Shown here: one piece after another, positions 1 through 8,042 of the stretch
How the letters are laid out: each line of letters begins with the position of its first letter
Position numbering within the stretch: position 1 is the first letter of the stretch
NCBI GenBank assembly: GCA_900768075.1
Contig: CAAGBN010000060.1
Coordinates: 1-22,550, forward strand
Direction: 5' to 3'
DNA: 22,550 nt
Source of the DNA: Clostridia bacterium
GTDB lineage: Bacteria; Bacillota; Clostridia; Oscillospirales; Acutalibacteraceae
Notes under the pieces: generated by a model
Seen by the model: only the letters and a program-made list of their open reading frames with translations
Database searches by the model: none
Told to the model about the DNA's origin: nothing
Made by a program: the position numbers and the translations under genes

Positions 1-114
1 CGCCTTGCGAGGCTTTTGGCAAAAACACAGGGAATTTTGTTCGAGAAACAAATACTTCCTTATGGGGCGTCGGCGAAATCAGGCTGTCTTTTTTATATGG
101 AAAGTCTGCGGTAG
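1..114. other. Non-coding segment with small hairpins
   Basis: I see no credible coding region here. There is a short GCCT/AGGC hairpin at about 2-13 and a TTTGTT (36-41) / AACAAA (47-52) hairpin. A T-run at 89-94 follows no convincing stem. The texture (GGCTTTTGG, ACACAGGGAATTTT, GGCGTCGGCGAAA) resembles a dispersed intergenic repeat of Ruminococcus-like genomes, but that is an impression from memory. It could also be the distal end of a transcription unit lying outside the window. Confidence 0.3.
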
Positions 115-210
115 AGGTGGGAGGCGGCTCCATTAAATCGCGAAGCGATTTACGGCTGCGGCCGCAGCCGACCCGAACGTAGTTCGGGTATGGAGCCGCC
201 GCACTCACCT
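115..210. repeat. Cloverleaf-like palindromic intergenic element, copy 1
   Basis: An 11-bp perfect stem, 123-133 (GGCGGCTCCAT) with 190-200 (ATGGAGCCGCC), encloses three hairpins that abut without one unpaired base. Arm A is 134-152 (8-bp stem, loop GAA). Arm B is 153-170, an 18-nt perfect palindrome (CGGCTGCGG/CCGCAGCCG). Arm C is 171-189 (8-bp stem, loop GTA). Outside the stem AGGTG (115-119) pairs with CACCT (206-210). The whole would fold as a four-way junction in single-stranded DNA or RNA. It lies just downstream of the cca terminator, so it is not needed to end that transcript. The segment at 10956-11052 has the same architecture and similar termini. Function is unknown; a REP/MITE-like mobile palindromic unit is the simplest guess. 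Confidence 0.8.
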
Positions 211-235
211 TCAGAACAAACTGACTTTTAAAGAG

Positions 236-263
236 AAAAAAAGAGCAGTCTTTCCGACTGCTC
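236..263 (-). terminator. Rho-independent terminator of cca
   Basis: Read on the minus strand, GAGCAGTC (263-256) pairs perfectly with GACTGCTC (250-243) around a 5-nt loop. Seven T residues (242-236) follow at once. It starts 9 bases past the cca stop codon. Confidence 0.9.
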
Positions 264-271
264 CTGACTTT

Positions 272-1603
272 TTATACAGATTTCACATTCCTATGATAAT
301 ATGATAACAACGATTCTCTATCATTATTACATCGCTCTTCAATAACAGCCTTTAAAAGCTCATCCAGGGCAGTGCCGATATCTTTTCCCTTAAGTCCGAG
401 AGCTATCATATCGTTGCCTTTTACGGCTAAATCCTTAAGTGAAAAGCATTGATTTTCCTCGATAACCTGATGTGCGATTTTTTCAAGCCTTGAGTAGATT
501 TCCTGCCTGTAAAGAAACTCAGGGGAGAGTCCCATATTATCTGCTCTTTGAAGCTTGATCAGGTCAAAGAAAATCTCCTCACCGTATTTCTGCAGTTTCT
601 TTTTAACGGTCTTGCTGTCAGGCTCAATGGGTGTGTCGTGAATTTTAACGAGCTTTACAACCTTTTCCCTTGTGGCGTTGTCACAGCGAAGCCTTGTCAG
701 AGCCTCGTCTGCCTTTCTTGCAGATATCGAAGCGTGGGAATAGAAGTGCCCCACACCCTTTTCATCGATGCTGAAGCAATCGGGCTTTCCGCAGTCGTGA
801 AAGAGAGCTGCAAGCCTTAAATCAACAGCAGGGGAGATAGCATCAACAACCCTTGCAGTGTGACACAGAACATCATATATGTGATGAAAATTATGCTGCT
901 CAAAGCCTTTCATATCTTTGATTTCGGGCAGTGCGACAGCTAAAATATCAGAGTATCGGCTGAGGATTTCACCTGCATTTTTACCGCAGATGAGCTTTGA
1001 AATTTCAGTGAAAACCCTCTCGTGTGATACTATGCTTATAAGCTCACGGCAAGTTTGCATAGCCTCCTCGGTTGCCTCATCAATACTGAAGCTAAGGACA
1101 GAAGCAAACCTCAGACCTCGCAGAATTCGCAGTGAGTCTTCGCTGAATCTTTCAGTGGGATTTCCCACACAGCGAAGAAGCTTGTTTTCAATATCAGCCA
1201 TACCGCCAAAGGGGTCAACTATGCCTCTTGCTTCGCTGTAGGCTATGGCATTTGAGGTGAAGTCCCGACGTGACAGGTCATCTTCAATGTGTCTGCTGAA
1301 AGAGACGCTGTCAGGATGTCTGCCGTCAGAGTAGGCACTTTCCTTTCGGTAGGTGGTGATTTCTATTGGCTCACCCTCGTGCATAACAGTGACAGTGCCG
1401 TGCTTTATGCCGATATCAAGAGTGTGAAAATCAGCGAAAACAGCCTTGATTTCATCGGGAGTAGCATTTGTTGTGATATCGATATCGTGTATCTCTTTTT
1501 CCATAAGCATATCTCTTACACAACCGCCTACAAGAAAGCACTCGTAACCGCCCTTTTCCAACAGCTCGAAAACTATTTTTGCCTTTTCGGGTATATACAG
1601 CAT
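272..1603 (-). CDS. cca: CCA tRNA nucleotidyltransferase, HD-domain type
   Basis: Adds or repairs the 3'-CCA end of tRNAs in the cytoplasm from CTP and ATP. The 443-residue product has class II nucleotidyltransferase motifs in order: LVGGCVRD at residues 24-31, the metal-binding DID at 40-42, RRDFTSNAIAY at 112-122, and ERFSEDSLRILRGLRFA at 151-167. A C-terminal HD phosphohydrolase-like domain follows, with LFHDCGKPD around 268-275 and the HD pair at 269-270. The frame is open 53 codons further upstream, but I chose ATG 1603 because GAGGTG lies 5 bases before it, the family motifs begin shortly after, and the upstream extension would cover the promoter. It has its own promoter and terminator and is divergent from the glucosaminidase gene. 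A CC-adding-only enzyme or poly(A) polymerase of the same superfamily cannot be excluded from motifs alone. Confidence 0.93.
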   Translation of the reverse strand: MLYIPEKAKIVFELLEKGGYECFLVGGCVRDMLMEKEIHDIDITTNATPDEIKAVFADFHTLDIGIKHGTVTVMHEGEPIEITTYRKESAYSDGRHPDSVSFSRHIEDDLSRRDFTSNAIAYSEARGIVDPFGGMADIENKLLRCVGNPTERFSEDSLRILRGLRFASVLSFSIDEATEEAMQTCRELISIVSHERVFTEISKLICGKNAGEILSRYSDILAVALPEIKDMKGFEQHNFHHIYDVLCHTARVVDAISPAVDLRLAALFHDCGKPDCFSIDEKGVGHFYSHASISARKADEALTRLRCDNATREKVVKLVKIHDTPIEPDSKTVKKKLQKYGEEIFFDLIKLQRADNMGLSPEFLYRQEIYSRLEKIAHQVIEENQCFSLKDLAVKGNDMIALGLKGKDIGTALDELLKAVIEERCNNDRESLLSYYHRNVKSV

Positions 1604-1627
1604 AAAATCACCTCGCTTCTGTTTTTT

Positions 1628-1656
1628 ATTATACACATATTTATAAATTTTTTCAA
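1628..1656 (-). promoter_or_regulatory. Sigma-A promoter of cca
   Basis: On the minus strand: -35 TTGAAA (1656-1651), a 17-nt spacer, and -10 TATAAT (1633-1628). The -10 box ends 24 bases before the chosen cca start codon, so the leader is short. It is back to back with the promoter at 1680-1708. Confidence 0.85.
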
Positions 1657-1679
1657 TTATTAAATTATTATGATTAAGG

Positions 1680-1708
1680 TTGCAAAATCCGAGGTTTTTT
1701 GATAAAAT
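1680..1708 (+). promoter_or_regulatory. Sigma-A promoter of the glucosaminidase gene
   Basis: -35 TTGCAA (1680-1685), 17-nt spacer, -10 TAAAAT (1703-1708). It is followed by a ribosome binding site AAAGGA (1729-1734) 8 bases before ATG 1743. The two -35 boxes of the divergent pair are only 23 bases apart. Confidence 0.7.
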
Positions 1709-1742
1709 TAATATGGATATTTCCGAGCAAAGGAATGACAAT

Positions 1743-4700
1743 ATGTTAAATAAGAAAAACAAAATTTTAAATATAACTGCCTTGCTTACCGTACTCGTGC
1801 TTATCTTCTCGTCGGTAGGCTTAGTCGCTTATGCCGAGGACTACTCTGTTTCAGCTTATGCCACAGACAGTGCCTTTGAAAAATCCATCGCTTCTTTCCC
1901 TGAGGAGTATAAGCCCTATCTTCGTGAGCTTCACATCAAGTATCCTCAGTGGAAGTTTATACCCTTTGAGACGGGTCTTGATTGGAACACTGTAATAGAC
2001 AACGAGCTTGGCACAAGAAATCTTGTCAGCGACAGTGCATCAAGTGAAAACCTCAAGAGTAAGGAAAGCGGTCACTACAATCAGGATACGGGAAAGTACA
2101 TACAGAAGGATGCAGGCTTTGTTGTTGCAAACCGCCTTGCCCTTGAATATTATATGGACCCGAGAAACTTTCTCAATGAAGAGGGTATCTTTCAGTTTGA
2201 GGAGCTGACCTTCAGCTCTGATGTGACCATAGACGATGTTGAGTCTGTTCTCAAGGGCTCATTTATGGCTAATAAGAAAATCACATACTATAACTCTGCA
2301 GGCGAGCTGAAAAAATCTTCTGTAACTTATGCCGAGCGAATTTATGAAGCAGGCGAGAAGTATAATGTCAATCCCTGCTATCTTGCATCAAAGATAAGAA
2401 ATGAAGTCGGTGCTGACGGCAGCGGCAGTGTGTCGGGTACCAACGAAACTTACCCCGGTATATATAATTTTTACAATATCGGTGCAACTGACGGTGTCGG
2501 TGCCATTGAGCGAGGCCTTAAATGGGCGAGTGAGAGTACCACATATGAAAGACCCTGGAATACTCCGGGCAAGTCAATCAGAGGCGGTGCAAAATATATT
2601 GCTGAAAAATATATCGCTATCGGTCAGCATACAGGCTATCTGCAGAAATTCAACGTCAACCCAAATAATACTGCACACTCCCTTTATACCCATCAGTATA
2701 TGACTAACCTTACGGGTGCCTGCTCTCAGGGCTATACAAGCTATACAGCCTATGCTAAAAACGGCACACTGTATCAGACCAAGATATTCTCAATTCCCGT
2801 TTATAAGAATATGCCCGAGCATAACACCGATGTGCAGAAGATGTCCAATGTTGACAGCTTTTATCAGTATGCTGAGATCAATGCTGACAGCAGCCGTGTA
2901 CGCACAGGCCCGTCAACAAACAATGCACAGCTTTATGATAAAAACGGCAGTGAGATTCTTCTTACAAAGGGCACATCAGTGCGCATTATGGGCAAGACCT
3001 TTACCGATGCCAAATATTATATCTCAACGCTCAAATATCCTCATTGGGTGCAGATTCAGTTCAAATACAACTCAAAGACCTACACAGGCTATGTGCCCGA
3101 GGATTTCGTTAAATATACCTCTCACACCTCTGTGAGCAAAGGGGAGTACACTGTCAATCACTTCAAGGGTGAGGAGGTAAATCCAAAGGTTATTTCCTCA
3201 AACAGTGCTATTGCGAAGGTAGTGTCCGACAATACTGTTGAGTTCCTCAAAAAGGGTACAGTATACCTTACAAGCTTCGATGCTGCAGGCAGATACGATA
3301 TAGTCAAATACGTTGTTACGGACTCTGCCGTGGCTTACCCCGATGATGTGAATCTTGTAACTGATTCCTCAGGTGCAAAGGTTACATCTTCAGCAGTCAG
3401 CGGTGCAGTGCGCTACAATTTCGGCATCAGCGACGAAAATGGCAATGTCATAACCTGCATAGCCTCAGACAGCGCTGCTGCAGTTCTTGACTCCCTTGCA
3501 AACAGCGGAAAATATACCGTCAGCGCGAGAGTGCTTCTCAGCTCCTCGTCAAAGATTTACAGCCCCTGCTACACAAGAGAGTTTTCGGGTGACGGCATAA
3601 TAATCAAGCCCGATAAGGTCAAAAACTTCTGTGCCGAAAGCAAGGGCAGCTATGTTAAATTCGTCTGGGATGAGGTTGAATTCTGCGACGGCTATGTGAT
3701 TTACGGCTATAGCAAATCAACGGGCAAATATACGGAAATAGCGGCTCTTAGCTACTATGAAGACTTCTTTGAAACCGACAAAAAGTCACTTAGCTACGAT
3801 AAATATTATATCAGAGCCTTTGTTTCTGCAGGTAACAATCAGGCTTATTCCGAATATTCAGATGCGCTTGTGCTTACCGACGCTCCTGCAGTGCCGGGTA
3901 ATGTGCTCGTCAGTGCAGTTACATCAGACTCTGTCACTCTCACATGGGATAAGGTAAGCGGTGCAGATTCATATTATATTTATGAGATAAACGGTGGCGA
4001 CTACACTGTTGTGGGCACTACCTCTGCAACAAGCTACACTGTCGGCGGACTTTCAATCTGTGAAGAAAAGGCTTATGCCGTAGCTTCCTGCAAAAACAGA
4101 ATGATATCTGAAAATTCAGAGACGGTATATGCTATCACCACCCCCGAAAGAGTTTTGGGTCTGAGAAGTGAAAATGTTACCGACAGCTCTCTTACACTCA
4201 GATGGGACGATACTTCGGGTGCATACTACTACAATGTTTATATGCTCAGGAATGGCGAATTCACCGTTATAGCAAAGTGTGAGGATTCCGTATATCAGCT
4301 GACAGGCCTCAATGAGTTTGAGGAATATACCTTCGCAGTTTCGGGTGTTTCTCAGGGCGAATATGTCACTGAGGAAGGCGAAAAGTCATCACAGCTTAAG
4401 GTTATAACAAATCTCAGCAAGGTTGAGGATGTAACCGTAGACAGCATAAACGGTAACAATATAACTCTTTCCTGGAGTGAAAATTCTGTCGCTGACAAAT
4501 ATATTGTCTATGTCTTCTCAGAGGATGACGGTGAGTATGTCGAGCTTACAAGTGTCGATACAGCTTACGTCACAGTGCAGATGGACAGATTCAATGCAGA
4601 ATATACCTTTGCAGTGAAAGCAACTGCAACTAAAAATAAAGTTGTCTATCATTCACCCTTAAGCGACTCTGCCAAGGCAACCACAACATATCCCGTGCCT

Positions 4701-5780
4701 GAAAACATAAGAGTCAGCGAGGTCAAATCTGCTTCATACAAGCTGACATGGACTAAGATTCCAGATGCCCTCAGCTATAAGGTTTACAGACTCAAGGGTG
4801 ACTCATATGTGCTTCTTGCCAATGTCAGCACAAACAGCTATATTGTGGGCAATCTCACTATGGGTCAGATTGACAGCTATAAAATCACGGCAGTGTACAA
4901 GGACGGCGACAAAAAGCCTCAGAGTGACTATTCAAAAGAAATCATAGCTGCAACAACTCCCGATAAGGTCAAAAACCTTAAGGCAGTCCCTGCCAATAAA
5001 ACTGCAAAGCTCACCTGGAGCAAGGTCACCAACGCAGACTACTACAATGTTTATATTCTCGAAAACAGCGAATATATCTATCTCGGTTCTGCCTATGATA
5101 CAAGCTTCACAGCAGAAAATCTGACACAGGGCAAAACCTATGAGTTTGTTGTCAGAGCGTATATTGATATCACAGACGGCTCCGTCAAGGGCAACACCGT
5201 CTCCGTCAAGGCAACCACAAAGCCCGATAAGGTCACAAGCGTCAAGGTCAGCGATGCGGGCAATTACGCTCACACTCTCACCTGGACAAAGGCTCAGGGT
5301 GCAAATCAGTATCATATTTACAGATACTCCTCAGATGAGGGTAAATATATCCTCGTGGCAAAAACTACCAAGCTGACATATACCTTCTCAGATTTGTCGG
5401 CAGGCAAGACCTACAGCTATAAAATCAAGTCAGCCTACAATAAAAACGGCACTCAGATGAGTATCAGCGACTTCTCAGCTGTTTTCAAGTTTGCCACAAC
5501 ACCCAAAAAGGTCACAGGACTTAAGACCTCGTCAGTGGGTACAACCTCAGTGGGTCTTACATGGAGCAAGGTCAGCGGAGCGACCTATTATCAGGTTTCC
5601 GTCTATGACAGTGCTCAGGGTAAGTATGTGACATACGGCACAGCTGAAACTAACTCAATAACAGTGAAAAAGCTTAAATCCAAGTCAACGCTCAAGGTCA
5701 AGGTCAGAGCCGTAAGGACAGTAGGGGAGAAGAAATATTACGGCAGTTATTCCTCTGTTCTTTCGGTGAAAACCAAATAA
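1743..5780 (+). CDS. Secreted GH73-like N-acetylglucosaminidase with SH3-like and multiple Fn3 domains
   Basis: Probable exported peptidoglycan hydrolase of 1345 residues. Residues 1-31 form a signal peptide (KKNK basic start, hydrophobic 10-29, cleavage after AYA). Residues about 55-360 look like the glucosaminidase-type catalytic region, with PQWKFIPFETGLDW, then NPCYLASKIRNEVG (E221 is the likely catalytic glutamate) and NFYNIGA. Residues about 375-460 resemble a bacterial SH3 domain (SSRVRTGPSTNNAQ, then GYVPEDFV). A short Big-like segment (about 475-530) and one degenerate Fn3-like unit follow. Eight clear Fn3 repeats run from about residue 620 to the end, each with a LTW-like strand and a SYxVY-like strand. 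No LPXTG motif, SLH, dockerin or transmembrane anchor ends the protein, so it is probably free or held by domain binding. I chose ATG 1743 over an upstream in-frame start because it gives the signal peptide and has a ribosome binding site. Substrate is inferred. Confidence 0.8.
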   Translation: MLNKKNKILNITALLTVLVLIFSSVGLVAYAEDYSVSAYATDSAFEKSIASFPEEYKPYLRELHIKYPQWKFIPFETGLDWNTVIDNELGTRNLVSDSASSENLKSKESGHYNQDTGKYIQKDAGFVVANRLALEYYMDPRNFLNEEGIFQFEELTFSSDVTIDDVESVLKGSFMANKKITYYNSAGELKKSSVTYAERIYEAGEKYNVNPCYLASKIRNEVGADGSGSVSGTNETYPGIYNFYNIGATDGVGAIERGLKWASESTTYERPWNTPGKSIRGGAKYIAEKYIAIGQHTGYLQKFNVNPNNTAHSLYTHQYMTNLTGACSQGYTSYTAYAKNGTLYQTKIFSIPVYKNMPEHNTDVQKMSNVDSFYQYAEINADSSRVRTGPSTNNAQLYDKNGSEILLTKGTSVRIMGKTFTDAKYYISTLKYPHWVQIQFKYNSKTYTGYVPEDFVKYTSHTSVSKGEYTVNHFKGEEVNPKVISSNSAIAKVVSDNTVEFLKKGTVYLTSFDAAGRYDIVKYVVTDSAVAYPDDVNLVTDSSGAKVTSSAVSGAVRYNFGISDENGNVITCIASDSAAAVLDSLANSGKYTVSARVLLSSSSKIYSPCYTREFSGDGIIIKPDKVKNFCAESKGSYVKFVWDEVEFCDGYVIYGYSKSTGKYTEIAALSYYEDFFETDKKSLSYDKYYIRAFVSAGNNQAYSEYSDALVLTDAPAVPGNVLVSAVTSDSVTLTWDKVSGADSYYIYEINGGDYTVVGTTSATSYTVGGLSICEEKAYAVASCKNRMISENSETVYAITTPERVLGLRSENVTDSSLTLRWDDTSGAYYYNVYMLRNGEFTVIAKCEDSVYQLTGLNEFEEYTFAVSGVSQGEYVTEEGEKSSQLKVITNLSKVEDVTVDSINGNNITLSWSENSVADKYIVYVFSEDDGEYVELTSVDTAYVTVQMDRFNAEYTFAVKATATKNKVVYHSPLSDSAKATTTYPVPENIRVSEVKSASYKLTWTKIPDALSYKVYRLKGDSYVLLANVSTNSYIVGNLTMGQIDSYKITAVYKDGDKKPQSDYSKEIIAATTPDKVKNLKAVPANKTAKLTWSKVTNADYYNVYILENSEYIYLGSAYDTSFTAENLTQGKTYEFVVRAYIDITDGSVKGNTVSVKATTKPDKVTSVKVSDAGNYAHTLTWTKAQGANQYHIYRYSSDEGKYILVAKTTKLTYTFSDLSAGKTYSYKIKSAYNKNGTQMSISDFSAVFKFATTPKKVTGLKTSSVGTTSVGLTWSKVSGATYYQVSVYDSAQGKYVTYGTAETNSITVKKLKSKSTLKVKVRAVRTVGEKKYYGSYSSVLSVKTK

Positions 5781-5866
5781 TTGCAGTCTTATCTGAAACT
5801 TTGAGTATATAAATGTAAAAATCTGCAGATGATTAAAATTTTTTGAAGTAATTTTGCATTTTGTTA

Positions 5867-5895
5867 TTGACAAATGGAAGCTATATCTATATAAT
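5867..5895 (+). promoter_or_regulatory. Perfect consensus sigma-A promoter for DUF177-rpmF
   Basis: -35 TTGACA (5867-5872), 17-nt spacer, -10 TATAAT (5890-5895): both hexamers and the spacing are ideal. The first start codon is 26 bases downstream. This predicts very high constitutive expression, fitting a ribosomal protein operon. The 86 bases between the glucosaminidase stop and this promoter contain only a short ATCTGCAGAT palindrome and no clear terminator. Confidence 0.92.
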
Positions 5896-5920
5896 GTTAT
5901 TCGTTAATATGAGGTGAGTT

Positions 5921-6415
5921 ATGTTTATTGAACTTGAAAACTTGTTTAATGGCGGTATAACTGAAGTACCACTCGACTTTGAATTTGACTTTTCCAAAGA
6001 GGAAATTGACGGTGTGTTTCCATTCACGACACCTGTTAAGCTTCAGGGTAAGGTTGAAAACGTTGCCGAGATAGTAACAGTTAAAGCCACAGCTTCTTTC
6101 AGTATGGACGTAGATTGCTGCAGATGTGCTGAAGAGCTTACACTTGATATGGAAGTTCCTGTAGAACATATCCTCGTAACTGAGCTTCAGAATGAAGAGA
6201 CTGATGAGTTTATCATCGTTGAAGATATGAAGCTTGATATTGAGAGGCTCACTTTAGAAGACATTTATTTTGCATTGCCGAGTAAGGTGCTTTGTGACGA
6301 TGATTGCAAGGGTCTGTGCTCAAAGTGCGGTGCGAATTTGAATGAAGGTCCGTGCGAATGCAAAAAAGATATCGACCCTCGTTTTGAGGCTTTGTTGAGT
6401 CTTTTGGACGAATAA
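5921..6415 (+). CDS. DUF177 (YceD-like) family protein
   Basis: 164-residue cytoplasmic protein of the DUF177 family, whose gene is classically linked to rpmF; family members are tied to 23S rRNA or large-subunit biogenesis. The start has GAGGTG with ideal spacing. An acidic N-terminal half leads to a cysteine group DCCRCAEE (residues 65-72). The C-terminus has a second group, CDDDCKGLCSKCG (125-137) and CEC (145-147), followed by the typical DPRFEALLSLL ending. The paired CxxC-type cysteines suggest metal binding, as in many Firmicute members. It is the first gene of a two-gene unit with rpmF, 40 bases apart, under the promoter at 5867. Confidence 0.9.
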   Translation: MFIELENLFNGGITEVPLDFEFDFSKEEIDGVFPFTTPVKLQGKVENVAEIVTVKATASFSMDVDCCRCAEELTLDMEVPVEHILVTELQNEETDEFIIVEDMKLDIERLTLEDIYFALPSKVLCDDDCKGLCSKCGANLNEGPCECKKDIDPRFEALLSLLDE

Positions 6416-6437
6416 GTAAGTTTAACTTGAATATTAT

Positions 6438-6448
6438 AAAAGGAGGTG
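6438..6448 (+). promoter_or_regulatory. Near-ideal ribosome binding site of rpmF
   Basis: AAAAGGAGGTG is complementary to the 3' end of 16S rRNA over its full core. It ends 7 bases before the rpmF ATG and fits the high expression expected of a ribosomal protein. Confidence 0.85.
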
Positions 6449-6455
6449 CTGAAAG

Positions 6456-6641
6456 ATGGCAGTACCAAAGAGAAGAGTATCAAAGGCAAGAAGAGATAAG
6501 AGACGTTCAAATGTATGGAAGCTTGACGCTCCCACACTTGTAAGATGCAAGCAGTGTGGTGCATACACTGTACCCCACAAGGTTTGCGGTGAATGCGGCT
6601 ATTACAAAGGTAAGCAGGTTGTTGTTAAGGACGAAGACTAA
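6456..6641 (+). CDS. rpmF: 50S ribosomal protein L32, zinc-binding form
   Basis: 61-residue large-subunit protein. The N-terminus MAVPKRRVSKARRDKRR is diagnostic of L32. Two CxxC pairs (C31/C34 and C44/C47) form the zinc ribbon of the zinc-binding (C+) type. A cysteine-less paralogue, as some Firmicutes use under zinc limitation, is not in this window. Length and position after the DUF177 gene are standard, and a terminator follows at 6659. Confidence 0.98.
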   Translation: MAVPKRRVSKARRDKRRSNVWKLDAPTLVRCKQCGAYTVPHKVCGECGYYKGKQVVVKDED

Positions 6642-6658
6642 GCCTTTGGAACTTTGAG

Positions 6659-6692
6659 AGGTGGAGAAGCTATGGCTTTCTTCACCTTTTTT
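6659..6692 (+). terminator. Terminator after rpmF
   Basis: AGGTGGAGAAGC (6659-6670) pairs with GCTTTCTTCACCT (6675-6687) around the loop TATG. There is one bulged base and one G-T wobble. A run of six T (6687-6692) follows. No separate promoter is obvious between it and the next gene, so readthrough may supply that gene. Confidence 0.75.
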
Positions 6693-6719
6693 ACTTATTA
6701 AACAGAAAGGAGTTATTTT

Positions 6720-8021
6720 ATGTCCGTTTTAATTAAAGATGTTATAAAATCATCACCTGCATATAAAAAAGGCATAAAAGCAGGGGATACCCTTATAAAA
6801 ATATCAGGCCACGAAATAACTGACTTTCTTGATTATCAGTTTTACACTAAAGACAGTAAAATCAGTGTGGTTTATGAAAGTGGCGGCAAAACCAAGGCCG
6901 TCTGGATAAAAAAAGAAGAGTATGAGGAATTGGGTCTTGAGTTTGAAACCTACCTTATGGATAAGGAAAGACACTGCAAAAACAAGTGTATTTTCTGCTT
7001 TATTGACCAGAATCCCAAGGGTCTTCGTGAGTCAATCTACTTTAAAGACGATGACTCGAGATTATCCTTTCTTTTCGGCAACTATATCACACTGACAAAC
7101 CTCAGCGAGCGTGATGTTGAGAAGATTATCGAAATGCACATCAGCCCCGTCAATGTCAGTGTGCACACTATGAATAAAGAGCTTCGTGTGCATATGATGA
7201 AGAACAAAAACGCAGGTGAAAGCCTCGGTATTCTTCACCGACTTGCTGAAAACGGTATAGCTATCAACACTCAGCTTGTGCTGTGTCCCGGAATAAACGA
7301 CGGTGAGGAGCTTCGTTATTCCCTTGAAAGGTTAGGCGAGCTTGGCGAGAATCTTCAGAGCATTGCCTGTGTGCCTGTGGGTGTGACAAAATACCGCGAG
7401 GGTCTTTTTGAGATGCCTGAGTATAATTCTCAGACAGCAGGTGAGGTCATCGATATTGTCAACGAATACGGTGAAAAATTCAAAGAGAAATACGGCACAA
7501 GACTCGTTTACGCTGCCGATGAGTTTTATCTCAAGTCGGGCAGAGCACTTCCCGACGGAGAGTATTATGAAACCTATTGCCAGATTGAAAACGGTGTAGG
7601 TATGTGGACTTCCCTTAAGGAAGAATTTCTTGAGGAGTTCAGACAGTGCGAGGAGGCTGACCCCGAAACACATCTCAGTGTGGCAACGGGTGTGGCTGCA
7701 TATCCTCTTATAAAAGAGCTTGCAGAAATCTTTGTCAGCAAGTATAATAAAAGCAAGATAGATGTTTATGAAATAAAGAATGACTTTTTCGGTCACAGTA
7801 TAACTGTAGCAGGTCTGATAACAGGTAATGACCTTATTAATCAGCTTAAGGATAAGCCTTTGGCAAAAGACCTTGCAATTCCGTCAGTTATGCTTCGCAG
7901 TGAGGGCGACCTTTTCCTTGACAGCGTCAGCGTTGAAAAGGTAGAAAGTACTCTCGCTGTTAACCTTAAGGTCAATGACTGCACAGGCGGCAGTCTTTTC
8001 GGCTCGTTTATGGGCCAATAA
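6720..8021 (+). CDS. DUF512 family protein: PDZ plus radical-SAM-like iron-sulfur domain
   Basis: 433 residues. An N-terminal PDZ-like domain (about 1-65: AYKKGIKAGDTLIKISG) is joined to a CxxxCxxC cluster motif (C86, C90, C93 in CKNKCIFCFIDQ), as in radical SAM proteins. The DUF512 region continues with SVHTMNKELRVHMMKNK and LVLCPGINDGEEL. Its biochemical function has not been established as far as I know; the cysteines suggest an oxygen-sensitive [4Fe-4S] enzyme. The start is supported by AAAGGAG at good spacing. It is 21 bases upstream of der, a linkage often seen in Clostridia, which hints at a link to ribosome assembly or the envelope, but this is only inference from context. Confidence 0.88.
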   Translation: MSVLIKDVIKSSPAYKKGIKAGDTLIKISGHEITDFLDYQFYTKDSKISVVYESGGKTKAVWIKKEEYEELGLEFETYLMDKERHCKNKCIFCFIDQNPKGLRESIYFKDDDSRLSFLFGNYITLTNLSERDVEKIIEMHISPVNVSVHTMNKELRVHMMKNKNAGESLGILHRLAENGIAINTQLVLCPGINDGEELRYSLERLGELGENLQSIACVPVGVTKYREGLFEMPEYNSQTAGEVIDIVNEYGEKFKEKYGTRLVYAADEFYLKSGRALPDGEYYETYCQIENGVGMWTSLKEEFLEEFRQCEEADPETHLSVATGVAAYPLIKELAEIFVSKYNKSKIDVYEIKNDFFGHSITVAGLITGNDLINQLKDKPLAKDLAIPSVMLRSEGDLFLDSVSVEKVESTLAVNLKVNDCTGGSLFGSFMGQ

Positions 8022-8042
8022 TAAAAAAGGAAGGTGAAAGAA

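Noticed and set aside
115..210. Cloverleaf element as a tRNA or tRNA-like gene
   Set aside because: There is no T-loop GTTCGA, no anticodon-type 7-nt loop and no CCA end; the arms have 3-nt loops.
1604..1762. Upstream extension of cca by 53 codons
   Set aside because: The extension would read through the consensus promoter, and its sequence is hydrophobic and unlike the family.
4932..5315. Open frame of 127 codons on the minus strand inside the Fn3 region
   Set aside because: It is a shadow of the glucosaminidase gene created by repeated Fn3 codon patterns, and has no ribosome binding site.
4700..5780. Direct nucleotide repeats that might be a CRISPR or satellite array
   Set aside because: The repeated GTCAAGGTCA-like words encode homologous Fn3 strands in one continuous reading frame.
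5781..5866. Terminator after the glucosaminidase gene
   Set aside because: Only a 10-nt ATCTGCAGAT palindrome and scattered T residues are present, with no stem followed by a T-run.
8034..8042. GTG start for der nine bases upstream
   Set aside because: The GTG is part of the AAGGTG ribosome binding site for ATG 8043, which gives the standard Der N-terminus.
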